Source: DASWHR01 sp036398095 (lineage in GTDB: Bacteria > Actinomycetota > AC-67). From it: a stretch of DNA of 64,000 nt. Below, in pieces: positions 35,303 to 43,669 of this stretch. Position 1 is the first letter of the stretch. Every line of letters starts with the position of its first letter. The notes below the pieces were generated by a model. The model searched no databases and was not told where the DNA came from. It saw nothing but the letters and a program-made list of their open reading frames with translations. The translations under genes and the position numbers were made by a program. Location: contig DASWHR010000141.1 of the NCBI GenBank assembly GCA_036398095.1, positions 1-64,000 on the forward strand. Reading direction: 5' to 3'.

Positions 35303-36147
35303 GGCTCGCGACGATAGTCGCGCTGCGCGGCACGGGCAAACGCCTCGTCGAACCCCTCGTAGTGGGGAATACCCGGCGGCGCGATCTCGCCTCGGATCTG
35401 CGGCACGAGCGCCGCCGCGACGGCGCGGCCGATCTCCTCGTGCGTCTCGAACGGCCAATGGATGCCGTCCGCGTTGAGCTTTTCGACCCACGGCTCGACC
35501 AGCGGCCACGATTCCACGAACGGAAAACCGTGGCGTGCGGCGATGGTGCGTTGCATCGCGGTCCGCGCGGTGTGCTGCGGATGCAGGTGTCCGTAATACC
35601 CGCTGCGGTGGCTGGTCGGTCCCACGACGACGCCCGGCGCGCCCCATGTCAGCGCGCGGACCTCGTGAAGGATCCGATCGAACAGGCGCTCGAACTCCCC
35701 TGCCGGGACGCGCGCGAAGCGGCCGCGGGTCAGCCGGACGCCCGCCGGGTGGACCGCGCGAAGGAGCGCCCGATACCGGCGGCGGAGTGCCGCCGGACGC
35801 ACAAAGGGAATCATCGCCTCGAGCGGCGGCGGCACACCGACCGGCGCGTGGTCGAAGGATCCGAGCCCGAGCACAACCCCGTCGGCGCGCATCAGAACCT
35901 CGAACATGATGTGGCGGTTCTTGGTGACGTCATAGTGCGTGCCCCGCACCCCGGTTCCCGGATGAGCCACGACCCCAACGATCACGCGGCGGCCGATCGC
36001 ATCCTCGATCGCGCGCGCCGCGACGTTCGGGTACAGGGCCGGATCGTCGGGGAGCAGCGGTCCGGCCGGACCGGTGAACGCGGTCGAGTCGGCGATCACC
36101 GCAAGGCGAAGCGGTCCGTCCGGATCGGCGTACAACGGGCTCCCCAT
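35299..36147 (-). CDS. SGNH acyltransferase resembling mycobacterial OctT
   Basis: A 282-residue SGNH-fold enzyme. Block I is VIADSTAFTG (Ser21), followed by LLPDDPALYPNVAAR; block V is DGIHWPFETHEEIG with the Asp and His. ADSxxFxG with PxDDPxLWPN-like context is characteristic of the diglucosylglycerate octanoyltransferase of mycobacteria, which starts acylation of methylglucose lipopolysaccharides (from memory of the family). No glucosylglycerate genes are in view, so the substrate is open. It heads a coupled operon with the M20 peptidase. TACCAT lies 10 nt before the ATG. Confidence 0.65.
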   Translation of the reverse strand: MGSPLYADPDGPLRLAVIADSTAFTGPAGPLLPDDPALYPNVAARAIEDAIGRRVIVGVVAHPGTGVRGTHYDVTKNRHIMFEVLMRADGVVLGLGSFDHAPVGVPPPLEAMIPFVRPAALRRRYRALLRAVHPAGVRLTRGRFARVPAGEFERLFDRILHEVRALTWGAPGVVVGPTSHRSGYYGHLHPQHTARTAMQRTIAARHGFPFVESWPLVEPWVEKLNADGIHWPFETHEEIGRAVAAALVPQIRGEIAPPGIPHYEGFDEAFARAAQRDYRREP

Positions 36148-36339
36148 GACGGCGGCGATGGTATCGCGACCCGCGGCCTCTGCGTCGTTTTGCTTAGCAG
36201 GCTAGGAAAAAAGAGTCACGCCCCGCCGTCATTTCGCCCGGGTTCGCTCCTTGGAGCGGCATACGCGAAAGTTATGGAAACGTGCGGTCCTGCCGACACT
36301 ACAGCGGGGGGAACGAGGACGAAGGTCGGGAGCGCATTG

Positions 36340-37341
36340 ATGCCGAACCAGATCGTTTCCCGCGCGTACGCGCCATCCCAGAGGGCGGCCGACACGCGCG
36401 CACGCACCGTTTCACGCCACGCGGCCGTCGGATTGCGGCTCGCCGCGGCCGGCGCAGCCTCGCTCGCCATCGCAGCGACCGGCGCGACCGCCTCGCCGCT
36501 GATCCCGATCGGCGTCGCGATCGCTGCCGTTTGCGGGCTTCAAGGCGGCATCGTCGCCGGCGCGATCTGCGGCGCGCTGGTGGTCACGGCGTCGCTGCCC
36601 CACCTGGCCGGAGAGACCGGCGCCGGATTCCAAGCGCTCAACCACGCGGCGACGTGGGCGGTGCTGTTTCCCTTGACGGGAACGACGGCCGGCCTGGTCC
36701 ATGCGCTTCGCGCGCGTCCCGATGCGTCCGGTGAGCGACGCCGGCTCGCGGCCGACCTGCACGACGGTGTCGCGCAAACGCTCGCTCATCTTCGGCTCGA
36801 ACTGGACATGCTCGCCCACCCCGACCTCGGGCGCGTAAGCGACCCGGAGCGGCTGGCACGCCTTGCGCGCGTCGCCGACCGCACCCTCACCGACGTTCGC
36901 GCGCTCATCAGCGACCTTGCCGCCCCGATGCCGCCCGGCGGCCTGCCGGACGCGCTCCGCGAGCACGTTCATGCCGTGCAAGGATCCTTGGGCCCTTCGA
37001 TCACGCTGGACGCGCCGGAGCCGACACGGGCAGGCGCACTCGTCGAAGGACAACTGCTTCGCATCGCCCAGGAGGCCATCTCCAACGCCGTGCGACACTC
37101 GGGGGGGACGGCCGTGCACGTGCGGCTCGCGCCTGATCCGGACGGCGCGACCCGCATGACGATCGACGACGACGGGTGCGGCCTCGCGCCCGGCGCCGCT
37201 CGTGACGGCGGCCTGGGCTTGGACACGATGCGCGAACGCGCGCACGCCATCGGCGCGACGATCGCGATCGGCGTCCGTGAGGGCGGCGGAACACGCGTCG
37301 AGGTCCTCGCCCCCGCGACGCGCATGTCGAGGACCGCATGA
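36340..37341 (+). CDS. Membrane histidine kinase (HisKA_3 type)
   Basis: A 333-residue kinase. Three or four membrane helices lie in about 28-122. The dimerisation helix RRRLAADLHDGVAQTLAHLR has phospho-acceptor His141. The ATPase domain has EAISNAVRHSGG, DDDGCGLAPG and GGLGLDTMRERA. GGGAG at 36328-36332 supports the ATG at 36340; an in-frame ATG at 36274 is an alternative without a good ribosome site. The stop overlaps the regulator start by ATGA. The pair directly precedes the pilus operon on the same strand and may control it (inference). Confidence 0.85.
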   Translation: MPNQIVSRAYAPSQRAADTRARTVSRHAAVGLRLAAAGAASLAIAATGATASPLIPIGVAIAAVCGLQGGIVAGAICGALVVTASLPHLAGETGAGFQALNHAATWAVLFPLTGTTAGLVHALRARPDASGERRRLAADLHDGVAQTLAHLRLELDMLAHPDLGRVSDPERLARLARVADRTLTDVRALISDLAAPMPPGGLPDALREHVHAVQGSLGPSITLDAPEPTRAGALVEGQLLRIAQEAISNAVRHSGGTAVHVRLAPDPDGATRMTIDDDGCGLAPGAARDGGLGLDTMRERAHAIGATIAIGVREGGGTRVEVLAPATRMSRTA

Positions 37342-38030
37342 GCACTGCGATCGAGGCCGGGGTCGGGGCCGGGGTCGGGGCCGGGGTCGAGGCCGGAACC
37401 GTCCGCGTCGTCCTGATCGACGACCATACGCTGGTGCGTCAAAGCGTCGGATTGATCGTCGGCGCGGCCGGTGGCTTCACCGTCGTCGCCGAAGCAGGCT
37501 CGGCCGAGGCCGGCCTTGCCGCCGTCGCGCTGCATCGTCCCGACATGGTCGTGCTGGACGTCGGCCTGCCCGGCCGAAGCGGGATCGAGATCGCGCAGGC
37601 GCTCAAGGCCGCGCATCCGGCAATGCGAATCATGTTCTTGACGATGCACGAAGACGAGGCGACGATCGCGAGCGCCGTCGCGCTCGGCGCCGACGGCTAT
37701 GTGCTCAAGTCCGCCTCGACCGACGAACTGCTGATGGCGCTTCGCGCGATCGCGGCCGGCGCATCATTTCTGAGTCCCACCGTCGCGCGAAGCGTGATTC
37801 ATCGCTCCCAGCCACGCTCGACCACCGTCGAGCTGACCGATCGAGAGCTGGAAATCGTCCGTATGCTTGCCGAAGGCGCGCGGCCGGCTCAGATCGCAAA
37901 GACGCTGACGCTCTCGTTGCGGACGGTTCGCAACCATCTGGCCAACGTCTACGCGAAGCTGGGCGTTCAAAGCGCCGCCCAAGCCGTCGCCGAGGCATAC
38001 CGCCGCGGCTTCGTCGCCCGCTCGCTATAA
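37338..38030 (+). CDS. NarL-type response regulator with Gly-rich N-terminal repeat
   Basis: A 230-residue regulator. The receiver begins at about 22 (RVVLIDDH) with phospho-acceptor Asp74 in VVLDVGLPG; the LuxR-type helix-turn-helix has LTDRELEIVRMLAEG and LRTVRNHLANVYAKL. The first 20 residues are an extra AGVGAGVGAGVEAG repeat encoded by a 12-bp GC-rich tandem. Cognate kinase lies upstream with ATGA coupling. The next gene is the first Flp pilin after 164 bp. Confidence 0.88.
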   Translation: MSTAIEAGVGAGVGAGVEAGTVRVVLIDDHTLVRQSVGLIVGAAGGFTVVAEAGSAEAGLAAVALHRPDMVVLDVGLPGRSGIEIAQALKAAHPAMRIMFLTMHEDEATIASAVALGADGYVLKSASTDELLMALRAIAAGASFLSPTVARSVIHRSQPRSTTVELTDRELEIVRMLAEGARPAQIAKTLTLSLRTVRNHLANVYAKLGVQSAAQAVAEAYRRGFVARSL

Positions 38031-38194
38031 CGATTAGGTCATTCGACTCAGGCCGCTAGATCGAAGCGGCATCCCACATCGCGTCACGCGTCTCTGATCC
38101 CCCTGCATCCTCCCGCCGATCAATCAAACGGGAAACGAACGCATCCGCGGCCCTCCGGAGGGGAGACGCCGGGAGCGGGAGGAGGAGGTATCGC

Positions 38195-38416
38195 ATGTCG
38201 GGTCTCGTCGGTTTCACTCGCACCTTCGCGAAGTACTGCGTCGCGCGCATGAACCTGCGCAGCGAGCGAGGTGCAACCGCAGTGGAGTACGGCCTCATGG
38301 TGGCGCTGATCGCCGCCGTCATCATCGCGGCCGTCGCGCTGCTGGGCAACAACACCAAGGACACGTTCCAGTGCACGGCCGACTCGGTCGCCGCGCGCGC
38401 GGACAACTGCCCGTAG
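38195..38416 (+). CDS. Flp pilin 1
   Basis: A 73-residue type IVb pilin. The prepilin site is RGATAVEY: cleavage after Gly26 leaves Glu31 at position +5. The hydrophobic helix GLMVALIAAVIIAAVALLG follows. The C-terminus has Cys60 and Cys72 spaced CX11C, the same as in pilin 2, which suggests a disulfide loop on the fibre surface. A very strong GGAGGAGGAGG site precedes the ATG. A perfect 13-bp hairpin lies after the stop, before pilin 2. It is the probable major subunit of the fibre. Confidence 0.92.
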   Translation: MSGLVGFTRTFAKYCVARMNLRSERGATAVEYGLMVALIAAVIIAAVALLGNNTKDTFQCTADSVAARADNCP

Positions 38417-38441
38417 GCACCACCCACCCACGGCCGCAGGT

Positions 38442-38472
38442 CGCCCGGGACGGGTCACTCCCGTCCCGGGCG
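38442..38472 (+). promoter_or_regulatory. Perfect 13-bp stem-loop between the two pilin genes
   Basis: CGCCCGGGACGGG (38442-38454), loop TCACT and CCCGTCCCGGGCG (38460-38472). No T-run follows, so it is more likely an mRNA-stabilising or partial-termination element. It would allow pilin 1 to be made in excess over the rest of the operon. Confidence 0.7.
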
Positions 38473-38518
38473 TCCGGGCCGAGAAGCGTCTTGCACCACC
38501 CCTCTGGGAGGAGAGGTC

Positions 38519-38701
38519 ATGCGCATTGCCCGCTCCATCCGCCGGCGCGACCAGCGCGGCGCCACCGCCGTCGAATACAGCCTTCTGGCCGCGCTGATCG
38601 CCGCCGTCGTGCTCCTGGCCGTCCTCGTGCTGGGCTCGAACTCAAGCGATCTCTACGAATGCACGGGCAGCTCGATGGCTTCGCAGGTGACGCAATGCTG
38701 A
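38519..38701 (+). CDS. Flp pilin 2
   Basis: A 60-residue second pilin. Prepilin site RGATAVEYS: cleavage after Gly14 leaves Glu19 at +5. The hydrophobic helix is LLAALIAAVVLLAVLVLG and the C-terminus carries Cys48 and Cys60 (CX11C). GGGAGGAGAGG precedes the ATG. It is a paralogue of pilin 1 with a different leader and short linker; it may be a minor subunit. Its stop overlaps the TadE-like gene by 7 bp. Confidence 0.92.
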   Translation: MRIARSIRRRDQRGATAVEYSLLAALIAAVVLLAVLVLGSNSSDLYECTGSSMASQVTQC

Positions 38702-39144
38702 GGCTCCCACTCACGAGAGGATCGCGCGGACGTGACCAGCGGGGCGCCAGCGCCGTCGAGTTCGCGATCGTCATGACCGTGCTGTTCATGCTGCTGTTCG
38801 GCGTGGTGCAGTTCGGCATCGCATACAACCGCGCACAAGGCCTGGAAGCCGCCGCGCGCGAAGGCGCGCGATCCGCGTCCATCGGCTCGACCTACACGCA
38901 GATCCTCGCGCGGGTCCGGGAAGCCCAGTCGATGTTCACGCCGGCCGACGTGGGGATCGTGACCACGCCGGCGACGAGCGGAACCCAGCGGCCGTGCCAG
39001 ATCGCCGGCGTCGGCGGCACCGTGACGGTGCAGGCGATCGTGCCCGAAAACAGCGCGTATGCGATCGCGATTCCCTTGTGGGGCAAGCGGCAGATCCGCT
39101 ACACGGCGCTCGGCGTGTTTCGATGCGAACGGGGAACCCCATGA
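38695..39144 (+). CDS. tadE: TadE-like pseudopilin
   Basis: A 149-residue TadE family protein. RGASAVEFAIVMTVLFMLLF gives a prepilin peptidase site (Gly17; Glu22 at +5) and the N-terminal helix. The exported part has two Cys (RPCQIAG and the final VFRCERGTP), which could pair. It is required for fibre assembly in other Tad systems. It overlaps pilin 2 at the start and the TadG-like gene at the end (ATGA). Confidence 0.9.
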   Translation: MLRLPLTRGSRGRDQRGASAVEFAIVMTVLFMLLFGVVQFGIAYNRAQGLEAAAREGARSASIGSTYTQILARVREAQSMFTPADVGIVTTPATSGTQRPCQIAGVGGTVTVQAIVPENSAYAIAIPLWGKRQIRYTALGVFRCERGTP

Positions 39145-40307
39145 TCCGGCGCGACGAGAGAGGCGCGACCGCGGTTATCGTCGCCGTGTCGCTGACGGCC
39201 GTCCTGGGCGCGGCGGTCCTGTCCATCGACTCGGGCAGCGTCTGGCGCACGCGCCGCAACCTGATCACCGACACCGACGCGGCCGCGCTTGCCGCCGCCC
39301 GGTATCTGGATGCGCAAGGCGCGCGCGCGTGCGACGCGACCGCGATCACCGACGCCCGCAGCGAAGCGTCCGGCATTGTCGCGGCGAACGACGCGCAGTC
39401 CACGCTGGACGGTTTCACGGTCACACCCACCGGCGGGGATTGTGCGGCCGAGTCGGGCCGCGTCCGCGTGGACGGTCGCTTGACCGCGCAGCTCAGCTTC
39501 GCCGGAATCTTCGGCATCGGATCGGTGCCGGTTGCGTCGTCTTCGATCGCGCAATGGGGACCGCTGTCGGCCGCGACCGGAATGCGGCCCATCGGCATCT
39601 GCGACAAGAGCGAGCACTTTCAGGAATGGAGCCGGTACCTGCGCGGCGACGACACCGGATGGGGCGCGCCGGGAACGGGCCACCCGTCGTATCCGAACGC
39701 CGTCGTGCATCGAATCTACGTGCAACGCGGCGCGTCGGGATGCGGCGACGCGGCCGGCAACTGGGACTGGCTCGACTTCAACGGGGAGAGCCCGCCCAAC
39801 GGCGTCACGGCGCTGCGCGAATGGTTCTACAACGGCTACCAAGGCGTCGTATCGCTCGGCGATGAGGCGACCGGCAGCGTCAAGGACTGCGATCCGGAGC
39901 AGGCCGGTGCACAGGACGGCTGCGCGCCGCAGACCGGCAGCACCGGCGGCTCGCTGCTCGATTCGCTCGAGTACCTGCGCGACAACCGGATCACGTTCCC
40001 GATCATCGTCTACGACAAGGTCGTGGACGACCGGGACCCGGCGAGCTGCCAGGCGCCGCCGCCGTGGACGGGATCCGGCACCAACGCCCGCTACTGCCAC
40101 GTCGCGTTCCTGCTCGTGCGCGTGTACGGCTGGGATCGGATCACCGGGCAATTGCTCGACAACTCATTCGTCGATCTGGAGTTCGTGGACGAATGGTGGG
40201 TCGGCTCGATCGGACAGAACCCAAGCGGCGGCCGCGAGACGGTGCACGGCGTGTCGCTGTGCGGCGGCGGCTACGGAACGAACATCGATCAATCCTGCGA
40301 CGTGTAA
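39141..40307 (+). CDS. TadG-like pilus protein
   Basis: A 388-residue protein with an N-terminal RDERGATAVIVAVSLTAVLG membrane segment, followed by DSGSVWRTRRNLITDTDAAA, the DUF2134/TadG-like region. The rest, about 300 residues, is exported and Cys-rich (about ten Cys), and lacks a von Willebrand A domain, so it is only TadG-like. It is probably a membrane-anchored tip or base component of the pilus. Coupled to tadE by ATGA. Confidence 0.8.
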   Translation: MIRRDERGATAVIVAVSLTAVLGAAVLSIDSGSVWRTRRNLITDTDAAALAAARYLDAQGARACDATAITDARSEASGIVAANDAQSTLDGFTVTPTGGDCAAESGRVRVDGRLTAQLSFAGIFGIGSVPVASSSIAQWGPLSAATGMRPIGICDKSEHFQEWSRYLRGDDTGWGAPGTGHPSYPNAVVHRIYVQRGASGCGDAAGNWDWLDFNGESPPNGVTALREWFYNGYQGVVSLGDEATGSVKDCDPEQAGAQDGCAPQTGSTGGSLLDSLEYLRDNRITFPIIVYDKVVDDRDPASCQAPPPWTGSGTNARYCHVAFLLVRVYGWDRITGQLLDNSFVDLEFVDEWWVGSIGQNPSGGRETVHGVSLCGGGYGTNIDQSCDV

Positions 40308-40341
40308 CAACGACCGAACAGATTCACGGGAGGAGTGACCA

Positions 40342-41100
40342 ATGAGTATCGGAACGATGTCCCGGCGAGGAGTGAGCCTCGTCGTCGCGCTGCTGCTGGC
40401 CGCGCTGGCGACGGGTGCGTGGGTCTCCTACGTTCGCTCCATCGAGCGACGCGCGGTCGACGGCAACGCCACCCTGCAGATCTACATCGCCGGCGACGTG
40501 ATCCCCGCCGGCACGACGGCCGAGCAGGCCGACGGCAACAAGCTGCTCGTCAAGACCGGCGTCCCCAAGCGGCTCGTCGCCGAAGGCGCGGTCACCGAGC
40601 TGCCGCAGCTTCGCGGCACCGTCGCCTCGGTCACGATCCAGAAAGGCGAGCAGATCCTTCGCACGCGCTTTACCTCGCCCGAGCAGGCCGCGCGGTTGCT
40701 GCAGATTCCGCCGGGTCTTCATGCGATGAGCGTCGAGGTGGCCGCCCCGCCGGGCGTCGGCGGATTCGTGCAACCTCACGATCGCGTGTCGGTGATCGCG
40801 AAGGTCTCGCCCGAGAACACCGATCCGGTCGTGCGCTTCCTGTTGCAGGACGTCGAGGTGCTCGCCGTCGGCTCGCGGACGAGCGCCGCCGCGCCGGCGT
40901 CGGGATCCCGGGAAGCCGCGCGCGAGAGCGCCGAACCGGTTCCGACCGATCGGATGCTGCTCACGCTCGCGGTCTCGCCGTTCCAGGCCGAGCAGCTCGC
41001 ATTCGCGGTGCTGGAAGGCCAGGTGTACTTCACGCTGCTTCCGCCGGGCACGAAAGCAACCGGCACGCCGGGCCGGACGGCCGGAAACGTGTTCGGGTGA
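40342..41100 (+). CDS. cpaB: Flp pilus assembly protein CpaB/RcpC
   Basis: A 252-residue protein: one N-terminal membrane helix (about 11-28), an SAF-like domain (IYIAGDVIPAGT, QKGEQILRTRF) and a CpaB domain with MSVEVAAPPGVGGFVQPHDRV and TLAVSPFQAEQLAFAV. It is thought to contact peptidoglycan or guide the fibre through the envelope. A GGGAGGAGTG site (40329-40338) precedes the ATG. It is followed by cpaE with a GTGA overlap. Confidence 0.9.
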   Translation: MSIGTMSRRGVSLVVALLLAALATGAWVSYVRSIERRAVDGNATLQIYIAGDVIPAGTTAEQADGNKLLVKTGVPKRLVAEGAVTELPQLRGTVASVTIQKGEQILRTRFTSPEQAARLLQIPPGLHAMSVEVAAPPGVGGFVQPHDRVSVIAKVSPENTDPVVRFLLQDVEVLAVGSRTSAAAPASGSREAARESAEPVPTDRMLLTLAVSPFQAEQLAFAVLEGQVYFTLLPPGTKATGTPGRTAGNVFG

Positions 41101-42296
41101 TTTCGATGATCGCGTTGATCGAGGCCGATCCCAACTTCCAAGCCCGCATCTCAAACGAGCTGGGATCACGGACGGAGCCGCTGCAGGTCCTGGGCTTGTC
41201 CGACGTCGAGCGGTTGACGTCGGGCGAGCCGGACCTGCCGGACGTTCTGATCCTGGGCCCGTCGGTTGGCGCACCCGACGCGCTCACCATCGCCGAACGG
41301 CTGCGCGCCGGCGCACCGGAGGTGAGCGTCGTGCTGATCACCGACGCGCTCACGAGCGACCTGCTGCAAGCGGCGTTGCGCGCGGGCGTTCGCGACGTGC
41401 TCGGCTCGTCGTTCACCGGCGCCCAGCTGCAAGATGCGATCGAGCGGGCCGAGCAGGTCTCGCACGGCGTGCGGGACCGCGGCATTCCGCACGACGATCG
41501 CGAGCCGTCCGCTCCGTGCCGCGTCGTCACCGTGTTCTCCGCCAAGGGCGGCGTCGGCAAGTCATTCATCGCCGCGAACCTGGCGGTCCTGCTGGCGCAG
41601 CGTCACACTCGCGTCGCGCTGGTCGATCTGGACCTGCAGTTCGGGGATCAGGCGATCATGATGCAACTGTTCCCCGGCCGGACGATGTCCGAGGCTGCGG
41701 CCAACGTCGAGCGGCTCGATGTGGAATCGCTCCCCGGGTACATGACGCCGCACAAGTCCGGGCTGCACCTGCTGGCCGCGCCGCTCGAGCCCGGCCTGGC
41801 CGAGACGATCCAGCCGTCGGCGACGCAGCGAATCCTGCGGCTGCTTCGCCAGTCGTTCGACATCGTCGTGATCGACACGCCGGCGCTGTTCACCGAACAC
41901 GTGCTTGCCGCGCTCGACGAATCCGACGAGTGCATCTTCATGACCAGCCTCGACGTTCCCAGCATCAAGAACACGAAGCTGGCATTGCAGACGCTCGAGA
42001 TGCTGGGCGTCGGCAAGGAACGCATTCGACTGCTGCTCAACCGCGCCGACGCGCAGGTGGGGCTGCGCGTGCAAGAGGTCGAACGGATGCTCGGCGCGCG
42101 CGTCACGACCCAGATCCCGTCGTCGCGGGAAGTTCCGCTGTCCATCAACCAAGGCACGCCGCTTGCGCTGGCTGATCCGCGTTCGGGCGTTACGGTCGCA
42201 CTCCGCGAGCTGGCCGAATCGGTCGGCCGCGGCGCGCCCGTCCACGAGCCCGACGCCAAAGGCGGCCGGTTCCGTTTGAAGAGGAAGGTGTCATGA
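41097..42296 (+). CDS. cpaE: CpaE/TadZ pilus localisation ATPase
   Basis: A 399-residue protein. The N-terminal 120 residues form an atypical receiver (MIALIEADPNFQARI, DVLILGPSVGAPDAL); a ParA/MinD-like ATPase follows with Walker A FSAKGGVGKS, LVDLDLQFGD and VIDTPALFTEH. TadZ proteins place the pilus machine at the pole. GTG at 41097 overlaps the cpaB stop; an ATG three codons in is an alternative. Stop overlaps cpaF by ATGA. Confidence 0.92.
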   Translation: MISMIALIEADPNFQARISNELGSRTEPLQVLGLSDVERLTSGEPDLPDVLILGPSVGAPDALTIAERLRAGAPEVSVVLITDALTSDLLQAALRAGVRDVLGSSFTGAQLQDAIERAEQVSHGVRDRGIPHDDREPSAPCRVVTVFSAKGGVGKSFIAANLAVLLAQRHTRVALVDLDLQFGDQAIMMQLFPGRTMSEAAANVERLDVESLPGYMTPHKSGLHLLAAPLEPGLAETIQPSATQRILRLLRQSFDIVVIDTPALFTEHVLAALDESDECIFMTSLDVPSIKNTKLALQTLEMLGVGKERIRLLLNRADAQVGLRVQEVERMLGARVTTQIPSSREVPLSINQGTPLALADPRSGVTVALRELAESVGRGAPVHEPDAKGGRFRLKRKVS

Positions 42297-43669
42297 GCCT
42301 GTACGAACGACTCTCGAAGGCGCGCGACGTGGCGCCGGCCGGCAACGGCGGCTCCGTCGCCGAGCTTCGCATCGCCGATCCGTTCGCCGAACTCAAACGC
42401 GGCATCCATCAGGCGCTCGTCGCGGCGCTCGGACCGAAGCTCTACGACAAGACGATGACGGCCGAGCAGCTCGAGGCGCACGTCCGGGAACAACTCGGCG
42501 ACGTGCTCGCCGGCACCGAGACGCCGCTGTCGGGCGCCGACCGGCAGCGCCTGTCCCGCGAGATCGCCGACGACATCCTCGGCCACGGTCCGATCGAGCC
42601 CTACCTTCAGGATCCGACCGTGACCGAGGTCATGGTCAACGGTCCCTACACCGTCTACATCGAGCGCGAAGGCAAGATCGTGCGCACGCCGGCCCAGTTT
42701 CTCGATGAGGCGCATCTCCGGCACACGATCGACAAGATCGTCGGTCGCGTCGGCCGGCGCATCGATGAGGCCTCGCCGTACGTGGACGCACGCCTGCCCG
42801 ACGGCAGCCGCGTCAACGCGGCGATCCCGCCGATCATGCTCGACGGGCCGGTGCTTACGATTCGAAAGTTCAGCCGCGAGCCGTTCAAGGCGCAGGATCT
42901 GGTGGCGTTCGGAACCATGAGCGCGAAGCTGTCGTCGTTCCTGGAGGCGAGCGTTCGCGGCAAGATCAACATCATCATCTCCGGCGGGACCGGGGCCGGG
43001 AAGACGAGCACGCTCAACGTGGTCTCGTCGTTCATCCCGGAAAACGAACGGATCATCACGATCGAGGACTCGGCCGAGCTTCGGCTGAACCAGCCGCACG
43101 TGGTTCGCGCCGAGTCGCGACCGCCGAACATCGAAGGACGCGGGCAGGTCTCGATCCGCGACCTGGTCCGCAACTCGCTCCGCATGCGGCCCGACCGGAT
43201 CGTGGTCGGCGAGGTTCGCGGCGGCGAAGCGCTTGACATGCTCCAGGCTATGAACACCGGTCATGACGGCTCGATCTCGACCGCGCACGCCAACACGCCC
43301 CGGGACGCATTGTCCAGGCTGGAGACGATGTGCCTGATGGCCGGCATGGATCTGCCGGTTCGCGCGATCCGCGAGCAGATCGCTTCGGCGGTTCAACTGA
43401 TCGTGCACCAGTCGCGCCTCAAGGACGGGACGCGCCGCATCACACACGTCACCGAAGTCGTCGGCATGGAAGGCGACGTGATCACGCTGCAAGACCTGTT
43501 CCTGTTCGACTTCGGGATGGGCCTGGACGATGCCGGCAAGTTCCGCGGACACATCAAGCCGACCGGCATCCGCCCGAAGTTCGCCGAGCATCTCAAAGAC
43601 GTCGGCGTGCCGCTTCCGGCCGACATGTTCGAGCCCGAGCCGTTCGCGCGAGAGGAGGCGTGGGCATGA
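42293..43669 (+). CDS. cpaF: Pilus assembly ATPase CpaF/TadA
   Basis: A 458-residue secretion ATPase that powers pilin assembly. Walker A is ISGGTGAGKTSTLN, the Asp box is ITIEDSAELRLNQPH, Walker B-like VVGEVRGGEALDML, and the His box is TGHDGSISTAHANTPRDAL. The N-terminal 100 residues are the usual helical docking domain. The C-terminus extends 40 residues beyond the core. It overlaps tadB by ATGA. Confidence 0.96.
   Translation: MSLYERLSKARDVAPAGNGGSVAELRIADPFAELKRGIHQALVAALGPKLYDKTMTAEQLEAHVREQLGDVLAGTETPLSGADRQRLSREIADDILGHGPIEPYLQDPTVTEVMVNGPYTVYIEREGKIVRTPAQFLDEAHLRHTIDKIVGRVGRRIDEASPYVDARLPDGSRVNAAIPPIMLDGPVLTIRKFSREPFKAQDLVAFGTMSAKLSSFLEASVRGKINIIISGGTGAGKTSTLNVVSSFIPENERIITIEDSAELRLNQPHVVRAESRPPNIEGRGQVSIRDLVRNSLRMRPDRIVVGEVRGGEALDMLQAMNTGHDGSISTAHANTPRDALSRLETMCLMAGMDLPVRAIREQIASAVQLIVHQSRLKDGTRRITHVTEVVGMEGDVITLQDLFLFDFGMGLDDAGKFRGHIKPTGIRPKFAEHLKDVGVPLPADMFEPEPFAREEAWA

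Noticed and set aside
39141..40307. TadG-like protein as a von Willebrand A tip adhesin
   Set aside because: No DxSxS metal site is visible, so only the TadG-like N-terminal region is claimed.
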